Below are positions 10,959-23,083 of a stretch of DNA of 64,000 nucleotides, piece after piece. A model generated the notes under the pieces. The model was not told where the DNA came from. It did not search any database and saw nothing but the letters and a program-made list of their open reading frames with translations. Each line of letters starts with the position of its first letter. The first letter of the stretch is position 1. Position numbers and translations under genes: made by a program. The DNA is from Xanthobacter aminoxidans (GTDB lineage Bacteria > Pseudomonadota > Alphaproteobacteria > Rhizobiales > Xanthobacteraceae). Location: positions 1-64,000 of the forward strand of contig NZ_JAMJXC010000002.1 of assembly GCF_023571765.1 (NCBI RefSeq), read 5' to 3'.

Positions 10959-12176
10959 ATGCTGAAGGACAAGCGCATCCTCCTCCTCATCGGGGGTGGC
11001 ATTGCCGCGTACAAGTGCCTCGAGCTGGCGCGCCGCCTGAAGGAGCGCGGCGCCACGGTCCGCGCCATCATGACCGAGGCGGCCGGGCGATTCGTGACGC
11101 CGCTGTCGGTGGGCGCGATCACCGGCGAGCGGGTGTTCACCGACCTGTTCGATCTCACGGCGGAGCACGACATCGGCCATATCCGGCTGTCGCGGGAGGC
11201 GGACCTCCTTGTTGTGGCGCCGGCCACCGCCGATCTTCTGGCCCGCATGGCGCACGGCCTCGGCGACGACCTTGCCACCACCTGCCTGCTCGCCACCGAC
11301 AAGCCGGTACTCGTCGCCCCTGCCATGAACCCGCGCATGTGGGCGCATCCCGCCACCCGCCGCAACGTCGCCCAACTCAAGGCGGACGGGGTTTCGGTGG
11401 TCGGTCCCAATTCGGGCGCCATGGCCGAACGTGGTGAGTTCGGCGAGGGCCGCATGGCGGAACCCATGGAGATCCTCGCCGCCATCGAGGCCCATTTCGA
11501 CGACGGCGCGTCGCGGCTGCTCGCGGGAAGACGCGTCCTCGTCACCTCCGGTCCGACCCACGAGCCCATCGACCCGGTGCGCTACATCGCCAATCGCTCC
11601 TCCGGCAAGCAGGGCCATGCCATCGCCGCCGCCGCGCGCGCCGCCGGCGCCGAGGTGGTGCTGGTCTCCGGCCCGGCCGAGGCAGCGGACCCTGCGGGCG
11701 TGCGCGTGATCCACGTGGAGAGCGCCCGCGACATGCTGGCCGCCGTGGAAGAGAACCTGCCGGTGGACGCCGCCGTCTTCGCCGCGGCGGTCGCCGACTG
11801 GCGGGTGGCGGACGCGTCGGAACAGAAGATCAAGAAGGACGGCGGCGGCGCCCCCACCCTGACGCTGGTGGAGAATCCCGACATCCTCGCCTCGGTCTCG
11901 CGCCACCACACCCTGCGCCCGCGCCTGGTGGTCGGCTTCGCGGCGGAGACCGAGCAGGTGGTGGCCCATGCGCGCGACAAGCGCCTGCGCAAAGGCTGCG
12001 ACTGGATCGTCGCCAATGACGTGTCCCCTGCCACCGGCATCATGGGGGGCGACAGCAACACCGTGCACCTCGTCACCGCCGCCGGCGTGGAGGACTGGCC
12101 CTCCGCCACCAAGGCCGAGGTCGCCCGCCACCTCGTCGCCCGCATCGCCGCCGAACTCTCGGGAACCCATCCGTGA
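10959..12176 (+). CDS. coaBC: Phosphopantothenoylcysteine decarboxylase / phosphopantothenate-cysteine ligase
   Basis: A 405-aa bifunctional coenzyme A biosynthesis enzyme. The N-terminal CoaC flavoprotein domain begins [13 protein letters not shown] and carries the catalytic-type [13 protein letters not shown] segment; the C-terminal CoaB ligase domain has [22 protein letters not shown] and the loop IVANDVS. Together they convert 4'-phosphopantothenate plus cysteine to 4'-phosphopantetheine. The ATG at 10959 has AAGGGAG seven bases upstream, while upstream in-frame codons lack one. It overlaps dut by four bases (GTGA), so the two are coupled. Confidence 0.96.
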   Translation: MLKDKRILLLIGGGIAAYKCLELARRLKERGATVRAIMTEAAGRFVTPLSVGAITGERVFTDLFDLTAEHDIGHIRLSREADLLVVAPATADLLARMAHGLGDDLATTCLLATDKPVLVAPAMNPRMWAHPATRRNVAQLKADGVSVVGPNSGAMAERGEFGEGRMAEPMEILAAIEAHFDDGASRLLAGRRVLVTSGPTHEPIDPVRYIANRSSGKQGHAIAAAARAAGAEVVLVSGPAEAADPAGVRVIHVESARDMLAAVEENLPVDAAVFAAAVADWRVADASEQKIKKDGGGAPTLTLVENPDILASVSRHHTLRPRLVVGFAAETEQVVAHARDKRLRKGCDWIVANDVSPATGIMGGDSNTVHLVTAAGVEDWPSATKAEVARHLVARIAAELSGTHP

Positions 12177-12637
12177 CATCGCCTTCCGTGAAGATCCAGC
12201 GCCTGCCCCACGCCGCCGGCCTCCCCCTACCCGCCTATGCGACCCCCGGCGCCGCCGGCATGGACCTCGCCTGCGCCCTGCCGGCTGATGCGCCGCTCCT
12301 GCTGGCGCCCGGCGCGCGCGCCGCCATTCCCACCGGCTTCGCCATCGCCCTGCCGGACGGCTACGAGGCGCAGGTGCGGCCGCGCTCGGGCCTCGCTAAG
12401 AACCACGGCGTCACCGTGTTGAATGCGCCGGGCACCGTGGATTGCGACTACCGGGGGGAGATTGCCGTGCTGCTCGTCAACCACGGCCGCGAGACCCTGG
12501 AAATCAGCCGCGGCATGCGGATCGCGCAGCTTGTCGTGGCGCCTGTCGTTCAAATAATGCTGGAAGAAATCGGAGAATTGAGCGAAACTGCACGCGGTTC
12601 CGGTGGTTTTGGATCTACAGGCCTCGGTTCCTCGTGA
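12173..12637 (+). CDS. dut: dUTP diphosphatase
   Basis: A 154-aa trimeric dUTPase that hydrolyses dUTP to dUMP, keeping uracil out of DNA and feeding dTMP synthesis. All five family motifs are visible: [17 protein letters not shown], the [11 protein letters not shown] segment, RIAQLVV and the C-terminal [10 protein letters not shown]. The start is a GTG overlapping the coaBC stop as GTGA. The coaBC-dut order is widely conserved in proteobacteria. Confidence 0.97.
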   Translation: MTSPSVKIQRLPHAAGLPLPAYATPGAAGMDLACALPADAPLLLAPGARAAIPTGFAIALPDGYEAQVRPRSGLAKNHGVTVLNAPGTVDCDYRGEIAVLLVNHGRETLEISRGMRIAQLVVAPVVQIMLEEIGELSETARGSGGFGSTGLGSS

Positions 12638-12711
12638 TTTAGCCGTCGGTGGACGGCTGGGAGCAGTTTCATCTTTCGAGACGCCCGCCCTTAAAGGAAG
12701 CCGTCCCTCCG

Positions 12712-13152
12712 ATGCCGCGCCTTTCCGACAAGAGCCTCCTCGCCATCGCCGCCGTGGTGGATGTGGCCGTCCATGCCCGTGGCGCACCGGTTGCCGCCAA
12801 GGCGCTGGCCGCCCGCCACGGACTTCCCCCCCGCCGGCTGGAGCCGGTGCTGCAGGCCCTCGTCCATGCCGGTGTCCTCAAGGGCGTGCGCGGCCCGCGC
12901 GGCGGCTACGAGCTGGCGCGGGAACGCCGCCGGGTCTCCGTGGCCGAGATCGTCCGGGTGGTTGAAGGCGCCGAGGAGGAGAAGGAAATCATCCTGCCGC
13001 CGCTGGTGACGGAAGTGGTCCAGCCCGCCGTGGCGGCGGCCGAGGACACGTTCGACACCGCCCTCGACGGCGTGACCCTCGAAGACCTGTGCCGCGCCGC
13101 CGACGACAAGGGCCACGGCTCCGAGCACGAGAGGATCGACTTCGCCATCTGA
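12712..13152 (+). CDS. Rrf2-family transcriptional regulator
   Basis: 146 aa with an N-terminal winged helix-turn-helix of the Rrf2 family ([27 protein letters not shown], then [12 protein letters not shown]). It lacks the three clustered cysteines that hold an Fe-S cluster in IscR and NsrR; the single cysteine sits near the C-terminus. Such cysteine-poor members include CymR-type regulators of sulfur metabolism, and cysK lies 187 bp downstream on the same strand, so control of cysteine synthesis is a reasonable inference. A glutamate-rich helix lies around residue 85. Confidence 0.85.
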   Translation: MPRLSDKSLLAIAAVVDVAVHARGAPVAAKALAARHGLPPRRLEPVLQALVHAGVLKGVRGPRGGYELARERRRVSVAEIVRVVEGAEEEKEIILPPLVTEVVQPAVAAAEDTFDTALDGVTLEDLCRAADDKGHGSEHERIDFAI

Positions 13153-13339
13153 GGCCCGGCCGGACGCGCGGGAATCGACCCGGGTGCAGAAAAGGGGTCT
13201 AGTCCGCGAGCCAGAGTTCCCCCGAGGTAGAGCGTTCCCCACCCGCGAGGACAGGCCCCCGCCCTTTGTGCCGGACGCTGCGCGGCGCGCCGGGAGGCCC
13301 GCCCGGAGCAGACGAGACAAGACAAGAAGGAGATCGCCC

Positions 13340-14323
<984 letters not shown>

Positions 14324-14329
14324 GCCTTT

Positions 14330-14361
14330 GCCCGCGCCCCGGCACCGGCCGGGGCGCGGGC
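14330..14361. terminator. Terminator hairpin after cysK
   Basis: A perfect 14-bp stem GCCCGCGCCCCGGC / GCCGGGGCGCGGGC with a 4-base loop. It lies 7 bp after the cysK stop and is followed by a T-containing stretch. Confidence 0.75.
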
Positions 14362-14763
14362 GCACTCTGCTTTCTGCCCAAGCCGCTGGAGCCGCAGCAG
14401 CGCCGCATGGCGGGCCGGATCATAGCCGGCGCCACCGGCCCGCGCCGCCTTTCGCGCCGCGCGCAGCGCCCGTGCGATGCCCGCCGGCCCCTCGCAGAAC
14501 ACATCCAGCCCCCGCATCAGCCGCCCCACCTGCACATCGGCCGCCTCGGCCGCGAAGGCATGCGCCCGTCTGCCCTTCCCATCCGCACCGGCCATGCCGC
14601 TCCTCCCTGATATCGGGCGATGGTGGAACGACGCTGGGGACAGGAGGATAAATTCCTATTTCGCGAACACGGCAAAGACGCACCACAATTCAGCTATATG
14701 GCTGTTTCGTATGACATTTATTTCTCTGGACCACAAACACAGGTTGCATTCTCTATCCGCCTC

Positions 14764-14806
14764 CTCTTGCAAGAGCAGATGATTGATGTAGGAATTTTTA
14801 CCTACA
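14764..14806. promoter_or_regulatory. Two palindromes upstream of the DnaA-like gene
   Basis: CTCTTGCAAGAG (14764-14775) is a perfect 12-bp palindrome. TGTAGG-N8-CCTACA (14787-14806) is a second dyad ending 13 bp before the ATG of the next gene. They lie in an AT-rich island unlike its surroundings (about 14630-14815) and are candidate operators. Confidence 0.5.
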
Positions 14807-14819
14807 GTGAGCGTCCCCG

Positions 14820-15203
14820 ATGAGCCCCTTGCCCGCCGCCCCCTCGGTCGCCCGTCCGTCCGCCGGCCCCGTCCGCGCCTCGCGGCGGTGCCGCCCGCCC
14901 GGCCCGAAACCCTGCTGCCATCTGGCCGTCGCGGTGGCTGCGGCGGACGCCGGAATGACCGTGGAGGCGCTGCTCTCCCACAGCCGCTCCACGGCGCCGG
15001 TGGCGCTGGCGCGTCAGCTCGCCATGTATCTCGCCCATGTAGGGCTCGGCCTGCCCCAGGCGGCGGTGGCGGCGGCGTTCGGGCGGGATCGCTCCACCGT
15101 CGCCCATGCCTGCCGGCGCATTGAGGAATTGCGGGACGCCGCGGCGTTCGACCAGAAAGTGAGCCGGCTCGAAGCCTGCCTGCGCTGGGCGGCGGAGGCG
15201 TGA
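14820..15203 (+). CDS. DnaA domain IV-like helix-turn-helix protein
   Basis: 127 aa. The central segment ARQLAMYLAHVGLG followed by AAVAAAFGRDRSTVAHACRRIEE closely resembles DNA-binding domain IV of DnaA (the DRSTV.HA signature), but no AAA+ ATPase is present, so it is not an initiator by itself. The N-terminus is basic and proline-rich. It overlaps or abuts the next gene (DUF6456-like), a pairing I recall as common in alphaproteobacteria. It is likely a DNA-binding regulator of unknown targets. Confidence 0.75.
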   Translation: MSPLPAAPSVARPSAGPVRASRRCRPPGPKPCCHLAVAVAAADAGMTVEALLSHSRSTAPVALARQLAMYLAHVGLGLPQAAVAAAFGRDRSTVAHACRRIEELRDAAAFDQKVSRLEACLRWAAEA

Positions 15204-15205
15204 CC

Positions 15206-15784
15206 ATGGCGACGGGATCTGCAAGCGAAAGCGACGTGAAATCAGCACTTTCCGCCCGCCCCTCCGGGCGGGGACGACGCCGGGCAGCGGCGAAGCCGGC
15301 GGCGGACACGCCCGGCTTCAACCCGGCGGAAAGCCCGCTCGCATGGCTGGCGCGGCGGCAGGGCAAGGACGGCCGGACCCTGGTGGATGCGGCCCAGTTG
15401 CAGGCGGGAGAACGGCTCCGGGCCGATTTCACCCGCGCCAATCTCACCCCCCGAGTCACCAGCCGCTGGAGCGAAGTGTCGGGGGCCGGCACGCCGGAAG
15501 CCTTCACCGATATGGTGCTGGCGGCCAAGCTCCGGGTGTCCCGCGCGCTCACGGCGGTGGGGCCGGAGCTGTCCGGCGTATTGCTGGACGTCTGCTGCTT
15601 TCTCAAGGGGTTGGAGACGGTGGAGCGGGAACGCCGATGGCCGGCGCGTACCGCCAAGGTGGTCCTGTGCCTCGCCCTCGACCGCCTCGCCGCCCATTAC
15701 GGGATCTCCGCCTCCACCACCGGGCGCGACCGGGCGCCGACCCGCGCCTGGCAGGCCCCGGAGGCCGCCGCGGCCGAAAGCTAA
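15206..15784 (+). CDS. DUF6456-like protein
   Basis: 192 aa from the ATG at 15206, which has GGAGG seven bases upstream; a GTG at 15200 overlapping the previous stop (GTGA) is possible. The core (ESPLAWLARR, AGERLRADF, SRALTAVGPELSGVLLDVC, LCLALDRLAAHYG) fits what I recall of the DUF6456 family, usually located with a DnaA-like or helix-turn-helix partner. The RAD/LCLALDRLA helices resemble RNA polymerase-associated or phage antitermination-type folds only loosely. No function can be assigned. Confidence 0.7.
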   Translation: MATGSASESDVKSALSARPSGRGRRRAAAKPAADTPGFNPAESPLAWLARRQGKDGRTLVDAAQLQAGERLRADFTRANLTPRVTSRWSEVSGAGTPEAFTDMVLAAKLRVSRALTAVGPELSGVLLDVCCFLKGLETVERERRWPARTAKVVLCLALDRLAAHYGISASTTGRDRAPTRAWQAPEAAAAES

Positions 15785-15785
15785 G

Positions 15786-17210
15786 TCAGGACAAGGCCCT
15801 GGCCGTATCGCGGATGATCTGGAAGGCGGCGTCCACGTCGCCTTCCGTCGTCTCCATGGCCCCCGCCTGGAAACGGATGGCGAGGTGGCCGTCGATGCGG
15901 GTGGGGGTGAGATAGAGATCGCCGCCGTCATTGATGGCGGTGAGCATCGCCAGCATGTGGGCGTCGAGGTCGCGCCCGTCGCCGGGGTCGTGGCGGAAGG
16001 TGAAGAGGGAGAGCACCGGCGTGCTCGCCAGCGAGAAGCCCGGCTCCTGCGCGAGCCGAACTGCGAGCGCCTGCGACCAGCGCACATGGTTGCGCATCAT
16101 CTCCCTGAGACCGTTAAGTCCATGGGCGCGCAAGACAAACCACAGCTTCAGCGCGCGGAAACGGCGGCCGAGCTGGACCGTCCATTCGCTGTAATTGGTG
16201 ATGTCGTCGTGGCCGTGGGTCTTCAGATATTCCGGCTGGATGGAGAGCGTGCGCAGGTGGTCGTCCACGCTCCTGAGGTAATGGGCGGAGCAATCGAACT
16301 GCACCCCCAGCCATTTGTGCGGATTGAGCACGATGCTGTCCGCCGCTTCCACCCCCGCCCACAGATCCCGGAACTCCGGGCAGATCATCGCAGTCCCGGC
16401 CCAGGCGGCATCCACATGGACGAACAGGCCATGCCGGTGCGCGATTCGGATGAGTTCAGGTGCCGAATCCATCGCGCCAGTGCCGGTTCCACCGATGCAC
16501 AGTACGAGTCCAGCCGGCCAGTGTCCGGCAGCGCGGTCGGCGACGATGGCGGCTTCCAGCGCGGCCGGGTCCATCCCCCGCAGCGGACCTTTCGTTGGTA
16601 TCCGGATGAGGTTGTCATGGCCGATGCCCGACACCCACGCCGCCCGGTCGATGGAGGTATGAACTTCCGCCGAGGCATAGACCCGCAGTCGCTCCCGCCC
16701 CGACAGTCCGGTGGCGTTGCCGGTGAAGCCCAGCGCCCGCTCCCGCATGGTGAGGAAGGCGCACAGCGTCGCGGAGGAGGCGGAATCCTGGATCACGCCG
16801 GTGAAATCCGCCGGCAGGCCCACCGCCTGCCGCAGCCAGTCCAGCGCCACGCCTTCCAGCTCGGTTGCGGCCGGCGAGGTCTGCCACAGCAGGCATTGCG
16901 CGCCCATGGCGGAGGACAGCATCTCCGCGATCACGCTGGCGGGGCTGGCGTTCGCAGGGAAGTAGGCGAAGAAGCGCGGGTGCTGCCAATGGGTCATGCC
17001 CGGCACGATGATGCGGCGGAAATCGGCGAACAGCGCATCCATGGGCTCCGCGTCTTCCGGCGGGCTTTCCGGAAGCTGGGCCGCGATCTCGCCGGGCCTG
17101 GTGCGGGCGCGGACGGGCTGGTCCCGCAGCGTCTCGCGATAGTCCGCCGCGAAGGTCGCCGCCTCGTGCGCCCAATGGCGGAAGGTGTCCCCGTCCATCT
17201 CCCCGACCAT
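15786..17210 (-). CDS. Group II PLP-dependent amino acid decarboxylase (aromatic-type)
   Basis: 474 aa from the ATG at 17210 (AGGACGGG upstream; a GTG at 17261 is an alternative). It belongs to the group II decarboxylase family of DOPA/tyrosine/tryptophan decarboxylases: HPRFFAYFPAN near the N-terminus, the QDSASSATL loop, HVDAAWAGTA with the PLP aspartate, and the PLP lysine in NPHKWLGVQFD. It should convert an aromatic amino acid to the amine, or to an aldehyde if of the acetaldehyde-synthase type; the substrate is not determinable. It is convergent with the DUF6456-like gene with a one-base gap. Confidence 0.88.
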   Translation of the reverse strand: MVGEMDGDTFRHWAHEAATFAADYRETLRDQPVRARTRPGEIAAQLPESPPEDAEPMDALFADFRRIIVPGMTHWQHPRFFAYFPANASPASVIAEMLSSAMGAQCLLWQTSPAATELEGVALDWLRQAVGLPADFTGVIQDSASSATLCAFLTMRERALGFTGNATGLSGRERLRVYASAEVHTSIDRAAWVSGIGHDNLIRIPTKGPLRGMDPAALEAAIVADRAAGHWPAGLVLCIGGTGTGAMDSAPELIRIAHRHGLFVHVDAAWAGTAMICPEFRDLWAGVEAADSIVLNPHKWLGVQFDCSAHYLRSVDDHLRTLSIQPEYLKTHGHDDITNYSEWTVQLGRRFRALKLWFVLRAHGLNGLREMMRNHVRWSQALAVRLAQEPGFSLASTPVLSLFTFRHDPGDGRDLDAHMLAMLTAINDGGDLYLTPTRIDGHLAIRFQAGAMETTEGDVDAAFQIIRDTARALS

Positions 17211-17583
17211 GTCCCGTCCCGTCCTCGTCACGCGCAGAGGGCCGGACATAGCCGACTTCACCGGCGCGGCAAACGCGCGGGTCCGCCGCAGCCGGCTTGA
17301 GCGGGGCAGGTGTCCTCCCGCCCACCCTGCTGCCCACCCTCCCGCCCGACCCTCCCGCCTTCGTGTCCGCCGCGGCCCCTTCTCCGTGCTAGTGTCTCAA
17401 GGGAAAGGGCTTTCCCCGGAGGCTCCGGCGCACTAAGACGGCGCGAAAGCTCCGGACGCAGGCGGCTGCCGCCCGCCGACGCGGAGCCCAGAAGACCGCA
17501 AGAGACGACCTGACCACAAGACGCGCCCAAGAGACGCAAGACGCGACGCGAAGGCGCGACGCAAGAACGAGGCCCGCGAGGAT
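17211..17583. other. Leader region before ilvD
   Basis: 373 bp without a supported gene. The part at 17465-17580 is purine-rich on the plus strand with repeated AGACGC/GACGCG units. No attenuator peptide with Ile/Leu/Val codons or T-box was found. Confidence 0.45.
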
Positions 17584-19437
17584 ATGCCCCAGTACCGCTC
17601 CCGCACGTCCACCCACGGCCGCAACATGGCCGGCGCCCGCGGCCTGTGGCGCGCCACCGGCATGAAGGACGGCGATTTCGGCAAGCCGATCATCGCGGTG
17701 GTGAACTCCTTCACCCAGTTCGTGCCCGGCCACGTCCATCTGAAGGACCTCGGCCAGCTGGTGGCCCGCGAGATCGAGAAGGCCGGCGGCGTCGCCAAGG
17801 AATTCAACACCATCGCGGTGGATGACGGCATCGCCATGGGCCATGACGGCATGCTCTATTCGCTGCCGTCGCGCGAGATCATCGCCGACAGCGTGGAGTA
17901 CATGGTCAACGCGCACTGCGCCGACGCCATGGTCTGCATTTCCAACTGCGACAAGATCACCCCCGGCATGCTGATGGCCGCCATGCGCCTCAACATCCCG
18001 GCCGTGTTCGTCTCCGGCGGCCCCATGGAGGCCGGCAAGGTGCTGCTCTCCACCGGCGAGCGGAAGGTGGACCTCATCGACGCCATGATCTCGGCCGCCG
18101 ACGACAAGGTGTCGGACGCCGACGTGACGGTGATGGAGCGCTCCGCCTGCCCCACCTGCGGCTCCTGCTCCGGCATGTTCACTGCCAATTCCATGAACTG
18201 CCTCACCGAGGCGCTGGGCCTCGCGCTGCCGGGCAACGGCTCGGTGCTCGCCACCCATGCCGATCGCGAGCGGCTGTTCGTGGAGGCCGGCCACCTCATC
18301 GTCGATCTCGCCCGCCGCTATTACGAGCAGGACGACGCCAGCGTGCTGCCGCGCGCCATCGCCTCGTTCAAGGCGTTCGAGAACGCCATGACGCTGGACA
18401 TCTCCATGGGCGGCTCCACCAACACGGTGCTGCACCTGCTCGCCGCCGCCAACGAGGGCGAAGTGCCCTTCACCATGGCCGACATCGATCGCCTCTCCCG
18501 GCGCGTCCCGGTGCTCTGCAAGGTCGCGCCTGCCGTCGCCAACATCCACATGGAGGACGTGCACCGCGCCGGCGGCATCATGGCCATCCTCGGCGAGCTG
18601 GATCGCGGCGGCCTGATCCACACCAATCTGCCCACCGTGCACGCGCCGACCATGGCCGACGCGCTGGACCGCTGGGACGTCAAGCGCACCAAGAGCGAGA
18701 GCGTCGGCACCTTTTTCCGCGCCGCGCCCGGCGGGGTGCCCACCCAGGTGGCGTTCAGCCAGTCCCGCCGCTGGGACGACCTCGACCTCGACCGCGAGGC
18801 GGGCGTCATCCGCGATGTCGAGCACGCTTATTCCAAGGATGGCGGCCTCGCCGTGCTCTACGGCAACATCGCGCTGGACGGCTGCATCGTGAAGACGGCG
18901 GGCGTGGACGCCTCCATCCTGAAGTTCACCGGCAAGGCCCGCATCTTCGAGAGCCAGGACGCGGCGGTGGAGGCCATCCTCTCCACCGGGCGCATCCAGC
19001 CCGGCGACGTGGTGCTGATCCGCTATGAGGGGCCGCGCGGCGGGCCGGGCATGCAGGAAATGCTCTATCCGACCTCCTATCTGAAGTCGAAGGGCCTCGG
19101 GAAGGCGTGCGCGCTGGTCACGGACGGGCGCTTCTCGGGCGGCTCCTCGGGCCTCTCCATCGGCCATTGCTCGCCGGAAGCGGCGGAAGGCGGCAATATC
19201 GGCCTCGTGGAAGAGGGCGACACCATCGAGATCGATATCCCGAACCGCGTCATCCGCGTGGCGGTGTCCGACGAGGTGCTGGCCGAGCGCCGCGCCAAGA
19301 TGGAAGCCAAGGGCGCCGCCGCCTGGAAGCCGGAGAACCGCAAGCGCGTCGTCTCCCAGGCCCTCCAGGCCTATGCGGCCCTGACCACCTCCGCCGCCCG
19401 CGGCGCGGTGCGCGACGTGAACAACATCCGCCGCTGA
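17584..19437 (+). CDS. ilvD: Dihydroxy-acid dehydratase
   Basis: A 617-aa Fe-S dehydratase of isoleucine/valine (and pantothenate) biosynthesis, converting 2,3-dihydroxy acids to 2-oxo acids. The cluster cysteines are seen in [13 protein letters not shown] and [17 protein letters not shown]. The length matches the long (about 615-aa) class. The C-terminus has [14 protein letters not shown]. The start ATG has GAGG only two bases away, so the ribosome site is unusual, but no other start fits the conserved N-terminus [18 protein letters not shown]. Confidence 0.97.
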   Translation: MPQYRSRTSTHGRNMAGARGLWRATGMKDGDFGKPIIAVVNSFTQFVPGHVHLKDLGQLVAREIEKAGGVAKEFNTIAVDDGIAMGHDGMLYSLPSREIIADSVEYMVNAHCADAMVCISNCDKITPGMLMAAMRLNIPAVFVSGGPMEAGKVLLSTGERKVDLIDAMISAADDKVSDADVTVMERSACPTCGSCSGMFTANSMNCLTEALGLALPGNGSVLATHADRERLFVEAGHLIVDLARRYYEQDDASVLPRAIASFKAFENAMTLDISMGGSTNTVLHLLAAANEGEVPFTMADIDRLSRRVPVLCKVAPAVANIHMEDVHRAGGIMAILGELDRGGLIHTNLPTVHAPTMADALDRWDVKRTKSESVGTFFRAAPGGVPTQVAFSQSRRWDDLDLDREAGVIRDVEHAYSKDGGLAVLYGNIALDGCIVKTAGVDASILKFTGKARIFESQDAAVEAILSTGRIQPGDVVLIRYEGPRGGPGMQEMLYPTSYLKSKGLGKACALVTDGRFSGGSSGLSIGHCSPEAAEGGNIGLVEEGDTIEIDIPNRVIRVAVSDEVLAERRAKMEAKGAAAWKPENRKRVVSQALQAYAALTTSAARGAVRDVNNIRR

Positions 19438-19445
19438 ACGCAAAC

Positions 19446-19469
19446 GGCGGCGGGCCTCCTCCCGCCGCC
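19446..19469. terminator. Bidirectional terminator hairpin after ilvD
   Basis: A 9-bp perfect stem GGCGGCGGG / CCCGCCGCC with a 6-base loop, between the convergent ilvD and GGDEF genes. There is no T run. Confidence 0.6.
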
Positions 19470-19485
19470 ACCGCCGCCGGGCCGG

Positions 19486-20490
19486 TCAGCCCAAGGTGCT
19501 GCGGCGATAGAGATCGCGGCCGCCGTCCTTTGCCGCGTAGAGCGCGGCATCCGCCGCCGCGAACAGGTCGGCAAGATTCTCGCCCCGCGCGGTGGCCCCG
19601 CCGATGCTCGCCGTCACCCGGCCGCCGGAGGGATGGGGAATGTTCTCCGCCCTCAGCGCCGCCAGCAGCGCGGCCCCCACCGCATCGCAGCCGGCCTCGT
19701 CGGTATCGGGCAGGATCACCGCGAATTCCTCGCCGCCATAGCGCGCCACCGTGTCCTGCGCCCGGGCCGGCTGCCGCGCCAGCATGCCGCCGATGGCGGC
19801 CAGCACCGCATCCCCCGCCTGGTGGCCCCACAGATCGTTCACCACCTTGAAGTGGTCGACGTCGATCACCAGCAGCGACAGCGGGCCGGCGAGGCGCTGG
19901 GCGCGGCGCACCGCGCGCTCCAGCGCCGCGTCGAAGCTGCGCCGGTTGGGCAGGCCGGTGAGGTCATCCACCTGCGATTTGCGCGCAAGATCGAGATTGA
20001 GGCGCAGCAGCTCCACCTCGTCGGCCGCCACCGCCGCGAGGTCCAGCAGCGGGCCGAAGTCGAACGCCTCCTGGTCCCGCGCCTCCCGCCCCATCACGCA
20101 CAGCGAGCCGATGACCAGCTCGGGCGCCACCATGAGCGGCGCGCCGGCATAGAAGCGCAGCGGCAGGTGCGCCACGGCGGGATGGCCGGCGAGGCGCGGA
20201 TCGCTCGTCATGTCGCCGATCACCAGCGGCGCGCCGCTTTCCACCATCACGTTGCAGAGGCTGTCGCGGCGGGGGACGCTCGCCGGCACGAGATCCGACG
20301 TGCGCGATTTCTGCCACTGGTGGGTCGCGTCGATGAGGCTGAGGAAGGCGACGTCCGCCCCGTAGAGCCGGCGCGCCAGCCGGGTCAGGCGGTCGAATCG
20401 CTCGTCCGGCGGGCTATCCATGAGGCCGCATGTCGCAAGGACGGCGAGGCGGTCGGCCTCGTTGGCGGGGGCGGCGGGGGGTGTCCACAC
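19486..20490 (-). CDS. GAF-GGDEF diguanylate cyclase
   Basis: 334 aa from a GTG at 20490 (GAGG nine bases upstream); the frame is open to 20697, but the extra N-terminus is proline/arginine-rich and looks noncoding. An N-terminal GAF domain (LATCGLMDSPPDERFDRLTRLA, later VIGDMTSDPRLAGHP) precedes a GGDEF domain with intact DDLTGLPNRRSF and RYGGEEFAVILP, so it should make c-di-GMP. There are no membrane segments, so it is cytosolic. An RxxD inhibitory site is not obvious. The ligand is unknown. Confidence 0.85.
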   Translation of the reverse strand: MWTPPAAPANEADRLAVLATCGLMDSPPDERFDRLTRLARRLYGADVAFLSLIDATHQWQKSRTSDLVPASVPRRDSLCNVMVESGAPLVIGDMTSDPRLAGHPAVAHLPLRFYAGAPLMVAPELVIGSLCVMGREARDQEAFDFGPLLDLAAVAADEVELLRLNLDLARKSQVDDLTGLPNRRSFDAALERAVRRAQRLAGPLSLLVIDVDHFKVVNDLWGHQAGDAVLAAIGGMLARQPARAQDTVARYGGEEFAVILPDTDEAGCDAVGAALLAALRAENIPHPSGGRVTASIGGATARGENLADLFAAADAALYAAKDGGRDLYRRSTLG

Positions 20491-20869
20491 GGGCTGGACC
20501 TCGATCGATGACGCTGGTGCGGGCGGACCGGTCGGCGGCGAAGGTGGGGATAACTCGTGCCGAGGCTCGCAGGTGCCCCCCGCCGGCGCAACGGGCGGGC
20601 GGGAGGCGCACAGGCGTCCGCACAACCTGGAAGCGTGCCGCCCTTTCAGGACTGGAGACGGCCGGCGCGGGACGGATGATTCGCGGAGGGGAGGCATGCG
20701 AATCGGACGATGATTCGCGGGCGCGGCGATGGCGCCTTACGCAGACACATCGAATCGCGCGCAACGCACCTGATCGCGGGGACGACCCTGCAGGACCGAT
20801 GGAGGGGATGTCACGGGAGGGAGAAAAACCCGGAAAAGCCTGCTTGGTGCTTCAGGCCGGGTAGAAATT
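20491..20869. other. Intergenic region upstream of GGDEF gene
   Basis: About 330 bp carry no supported gene; the tRNA terminator lies at its right end. No known operator was recognised. Confidence 0.4.
20824..20862 (-). terminator. Terminator of tRNA-Ala
   Basis: On the minus strand CCCGGCCTG ... CAGGCTTTTCCGGG forms a stem with an internal bulge, followed directly by TTTTT. It lies 8 bp after the tRNA 3' end. Confidence 0.75.
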
Positions 20870-20945
<76 letters not shown>

Positions 20946-21101
20946 ACCGGGCCGCGGGCTGCGCACTTTCCGCTCGAACACCAAGGTCGAAAAACCTCGG
21001 CAGGAGAGCCAGTTAGCGCGCCGGGAAGTCCCGCGGCGGGGTGCCCGGCGACTCATGTCCGCCGAGCGAGAGCGGCCTTAAAGCACAGGCCGCGTCGGGT
21101 A

Positions 21102-21497
21102 TCAAGCCTCTTCGTCGTCTTCGAGGCCCTCACCGATCAGATCGGAGACGTCGTCCCCATCATCTTCGTCTTCTTCGAGGAACGTGTCGTCGTCACCGGC
21201 CTCGATGTCGTCGTCCACGTCCACATCGTCACCGACCACCACCTTGGTGGGGGCCGCAGCTTCCTCGTCGGCTTCCTCGAGGCTGATGACCTCGGCCTCG
21301 GCCTCCTCGCCGTCCGCCTCTTCGGCGACGGCTGCACGCGGCTCGGCGCGGCTGGCGCCGCGGGCTGCGGGTTCAAAATATGACCTCGGATAGGATTCCC
21401 CCGTGAACGGAGACACGATGGGGTCCTTGTTGAGGTCGTAAAACTTGCGCCCCGTGACAGGACAGATGCGCTTGGTGCCGAGTTCGGGCTTCGCCAC
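21102..21497 (-). CDS. TIGR02300 (FYDLN acid) family protein
   Basis: 131 aa. The N-terminus has the family signature KRICPVTGRKFYDLNKDPIVSPFTG with a CPVTG motif and FYDLN; the C-terminal two-thirds is a very acidic, low-complexity tail rich in Asp and Glu. The family is restricted to alphaproteobacteria and usually sits divergently beside aroA-cmk, as here. The function is unknown; the acidic tail suggests a protein or nucleic-acid mimic role (speculation). Confidence 0.93.
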   Translation of the reverse strand: MAKPELGTKRICPVTGRKFYDLNKDPIVSPFTGESYPRSYFEPAARGASRAEPRAAVAEEADGEEAEAEVISLEEADEEAAAPTKVVVGDDVDVDDDIEAGDDDTFLEEDEDDGDDVSDLIGEGLEDDEEA

Positions 21498-21594
21498 GGC
21501 AAAGTTCCTCGGGAGCTGTATAAGGAGCGTGCTCCATTGGCGTTTCGCCCGCGCCCTGTCAAGCGCAGATCGTCATGGCGTCGCAACAGCGTGA

Positions 21595-23073
<1,479 letters not shown>

Positions 23074-23083
23074 CGGGGCAGCC

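Noticed and set aside
8649-11569. N-terminal extension of the GGDEF-EAL frame to 11569
   Set aside because: The extension runs antisense through coaBC and lacks any conserved feature; the ATG at 10648 precedes the membrane segments.
17465-17583. Attenuator or riboswitch before ilvD
   Set aside because: There is no leader peptide with branched-chain codons and no T-box or paired terminator/antiterminator structure, only purine-rich repeats.
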